The notes beneath the pieces are model-generated. The model searched no databases, was not told where the DNA came from, and saw only the letters and a program-made list of their open reading frames with translations. The position numbers and the translations under genes are program-made. Positions 6,317 to 7,461 of a stretch of 7,461 nucleotides of DNA are shown one piece after another; positions within the stretch are counted from its first letter, which is position 1; each line of letters opens with the position of its first letter. This stretch comes from Thermoplasmatota archaeon (GTDB taxonomy: Archaea > Thermoplasmatota > E2 > DHVEG-1), in NCBI GenBank assembly GCA_030609445.1, contig JAUWCF010000040.1:1-7461 (forward strand), read 5' to 3'.

Positions 6317-6361
6317 TATTCCTAGCCTTTTTTAAAAATTTTTATGAAAACTATTCTTCTT

Positions 6362-6480
6362 ATTTTATAGTATCTGGTTTTTAATTTTTATTTAGAGGAG
6401 AACAACTTGGAAGAATGTATTTAAGGTTAAATAATAGAAACCATTATATAGAAAGATACAAATATAGTAGAGTAGATTAG
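6362..6480 (+). other. Orphan promoter/SD with mini-ORFs upstream of the surface-protein gene
   Basis: A TATA-like TTTTATAG (about 6363-6370) is followed by a strong SD GAGGAGA (6395-6401). A TTG at 6407 then opens only five codons before a TAA at 6422-6424. In another frame an ATG at 6415 gives 21 codons (MYLRLNNRNHYIERY...) ending at 6480. The signals look like those of real genes but nothing sizeable follows. This could be a leader peptide, a microprotein or the remains of a gene. Confidence 0.25.
6460..6467 (+). promoter_or_regulatory. Possible TATA box for the surface-protein gene
   Basis: AAATATAG is centred 46 bases before the ATG at 6510, the spacing shared by other genes here. TTATATA at 6444-6450 is an alternative that would give a longer leader. 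Confidence 0.35.
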
Positions 6481-6509
6481 AGATAACCATAATTACACGG
6501 GGATAAATT

Positions 6510-7461
6510 ATGAACAAAAATGATAAGCTTATAGCAGTAATTGGAGTTGTAATACTAGTCATCGCATCAATTGGCATCTATACCTGGAAACCAGGGGAAA
6601 CAATGCAACATCTATCATCCATCGACGATTTTTTTGTTGTTTCCAGTAGCATCTCAGACGTACCGGATGCAGTAGCGGTCTCAGATGCAGACCCATTTTA
6701 TGCATTAATAGCTACTCCACTTGCAGTACATTATAATGCTGAAGGAAAACAAGAAATCATACCAATGTACGTTCAAAACTATAGCAATCCTTCACGTGCC
6801 GTCTCTCGAGCAGAAGAACAAATAGATATTGCAGCTAATGAATTCATCGACGACTCTAGATCAGTAAAAGAATGGTCTATTGAACTTGCAAAAAAATACT
6901 GGAGCAGTAGTGAAGCAGCGCTCATTATTGAAAACAACGAATCTGGTTATAACCTAGGAGTAATGGCAACACCACTTGCATCATATCTCTCTATACCAAT
7001 TATCGTAACAGATGAACTGGATCACCAGATAAGAGAAGTGTTTAACGAACTTGGAGTAAAAAGAACACTTATTTGTGGTGACAACATTGAAGGATACGGA
7101 GATGTTTTACGGTTTAATACTGTTGAAGAAATTGTTGATAATACAACAAAACTTCTTATGGAAAAATTCGGCGATATCGACTACATCACGATAACAAATC
7201 CGATAGATGCATGGCCTCCTGAAGTTTTAGACAGTGAAGAGTGGATTTTTGAAGACACATTTAGTACGATGGCGACAACAGAACTTCTACAATCAGTAAC
7301 CGCAGGATCCAACGAACTTGGAACATTCACCATTCCAAGTGACTACAAATATGCTCTTGTTAAATTCAAGGGAATAAATCTTCATAGTGAAAACGTCAAT
7401 GAACTTGGGGACAATGTGATGTTTATGTGCGGTGTGACGGATGAAGATGAATATGAAGGTC
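6510..7461 (+). CDS. Membrane-anchored extracellular protein with ATPLA repeats (C-terminus beyond window)
   Basis: The frame is open from the ATG at 6510 to the window edge, giving 317 complete codons. GGGGA (6499-6503) is the SD. The N-terminus has a short charged stretch (MNKNDK), then one hydrophobic segment at about 7-25: a signal anchor or uncleaved signal peptide, so the rest should lie outside the cell. Two similar blocks follow: DPFYALIATPLAVHY (61-75) and GYNLGVMATPLASYL (146-160). The second is followed by SIPIIVTDEL and then GVKRTLICGD. This alternation of an ALxxTPLA element, an IPIIVTDE strand and a VKxTLICGD strand recalls cell-wall-binding repeat 2 (PF04122), but the match is by pattern only. 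The acidic composition fits a surface protein. No catalytic motif was recognised. Confidence 0.75.
   Translation, partial: MNKNDKLIAVIGVVILVIASIGIYTWKPGETMQHLSSIDDFFVVSSSISDVPDAVAVSDADPFYALIATPLAVHYNAEGKQEIIPMYVQNYSNPSRAVSRAEEQIDIAANEFIDDSRSVKEWSIELAKKYWSSSEAALIIENNESGYNLGVMATPLASYLSIPIIVTDELDHQIREVFNELGVKRTLICGDNIEGYGDVLRFNTVEEIVDNTTKLLMEKFGDIDYITITNPIDAWPPEVLDSEEWIFEDTFSTMATTELLQSVTAGSNELGTFTIPSDYKYALVKFKGINLHSENVNELGDNVMFMCGVTDEDEYEG

Overview
The window is from an AT-rich euryarchaeal genome. The evidence is archaeal-type gene families throughout: the ArvA/ArvB/ArvC (OapA/B/C) set, the archaeal FAD synthetase RibL, archaeal-type riboflavin synthase RibC, ribosomal protein S17e, an archaeal-looking cis-prenyltransferase and prefoldin beta. 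Genes are preceded by TATA-like boxes about 38-47 bases before the start codon and by Shine-Dalgarno (SD) motifs, so leaders look short (roughly 13-25 nt). A Thermoplasmata-like lineage is possible but is only a guess.

Layout. (1) 1-298, minus: N-terminal part of a coiled-coil-rich protein of unknown function, cut by the window edge. (2) 538-2133, plus: arvA-arvB-arvC, a tight operon for a small GTPase, a DUF2073 protein and a zinc-ribbon protein. (3) 4516-2205, minus: rps17e followed by ribB-ribL-ribC-ribH. The four rib genes cover formation of the butanone phosphate precursor, lumazine, riboflavin and the final adenylylation to FAD. (4) 4700-5589, plus: uppS (cis-prenyltransferase for the polyprenyl carrier lipid), divergent from rps17e. 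(5) 6268-5613, minus: prefoldin beta and a two-TM membrane protein, ending tail to tail with uppS across a shared A7-TC-T7 element. (6) 6510 to the end, plus: a membrane-anchored, probably extracellular protein with two ATPLA-type repeats, unfinished at the edge.

The most unusual feature is at 4243-4843. Three neighbouring genes (ribB, rps17e, uppS) lack ATG/GTG/TTG at the position where family length and the SD place the start. They carry ATA, CTG and ATA there, each exactly 4 nt after a GG(A/T)GA motif. In addition, uppS is readable at full length only with a -1 shift at A AAA AAA (4837-4843), which lies in the canonical slippery phase. rps17e is missed by ordinary ORF calling because of its start codon. 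Either this organism initiates at near-cognate codons and frameshifts uppS, or the sequence has local errors. The fact that three changes fall on start codons while the proteins stay intact argues against random error for the starts, but not for the homopolymer shift.
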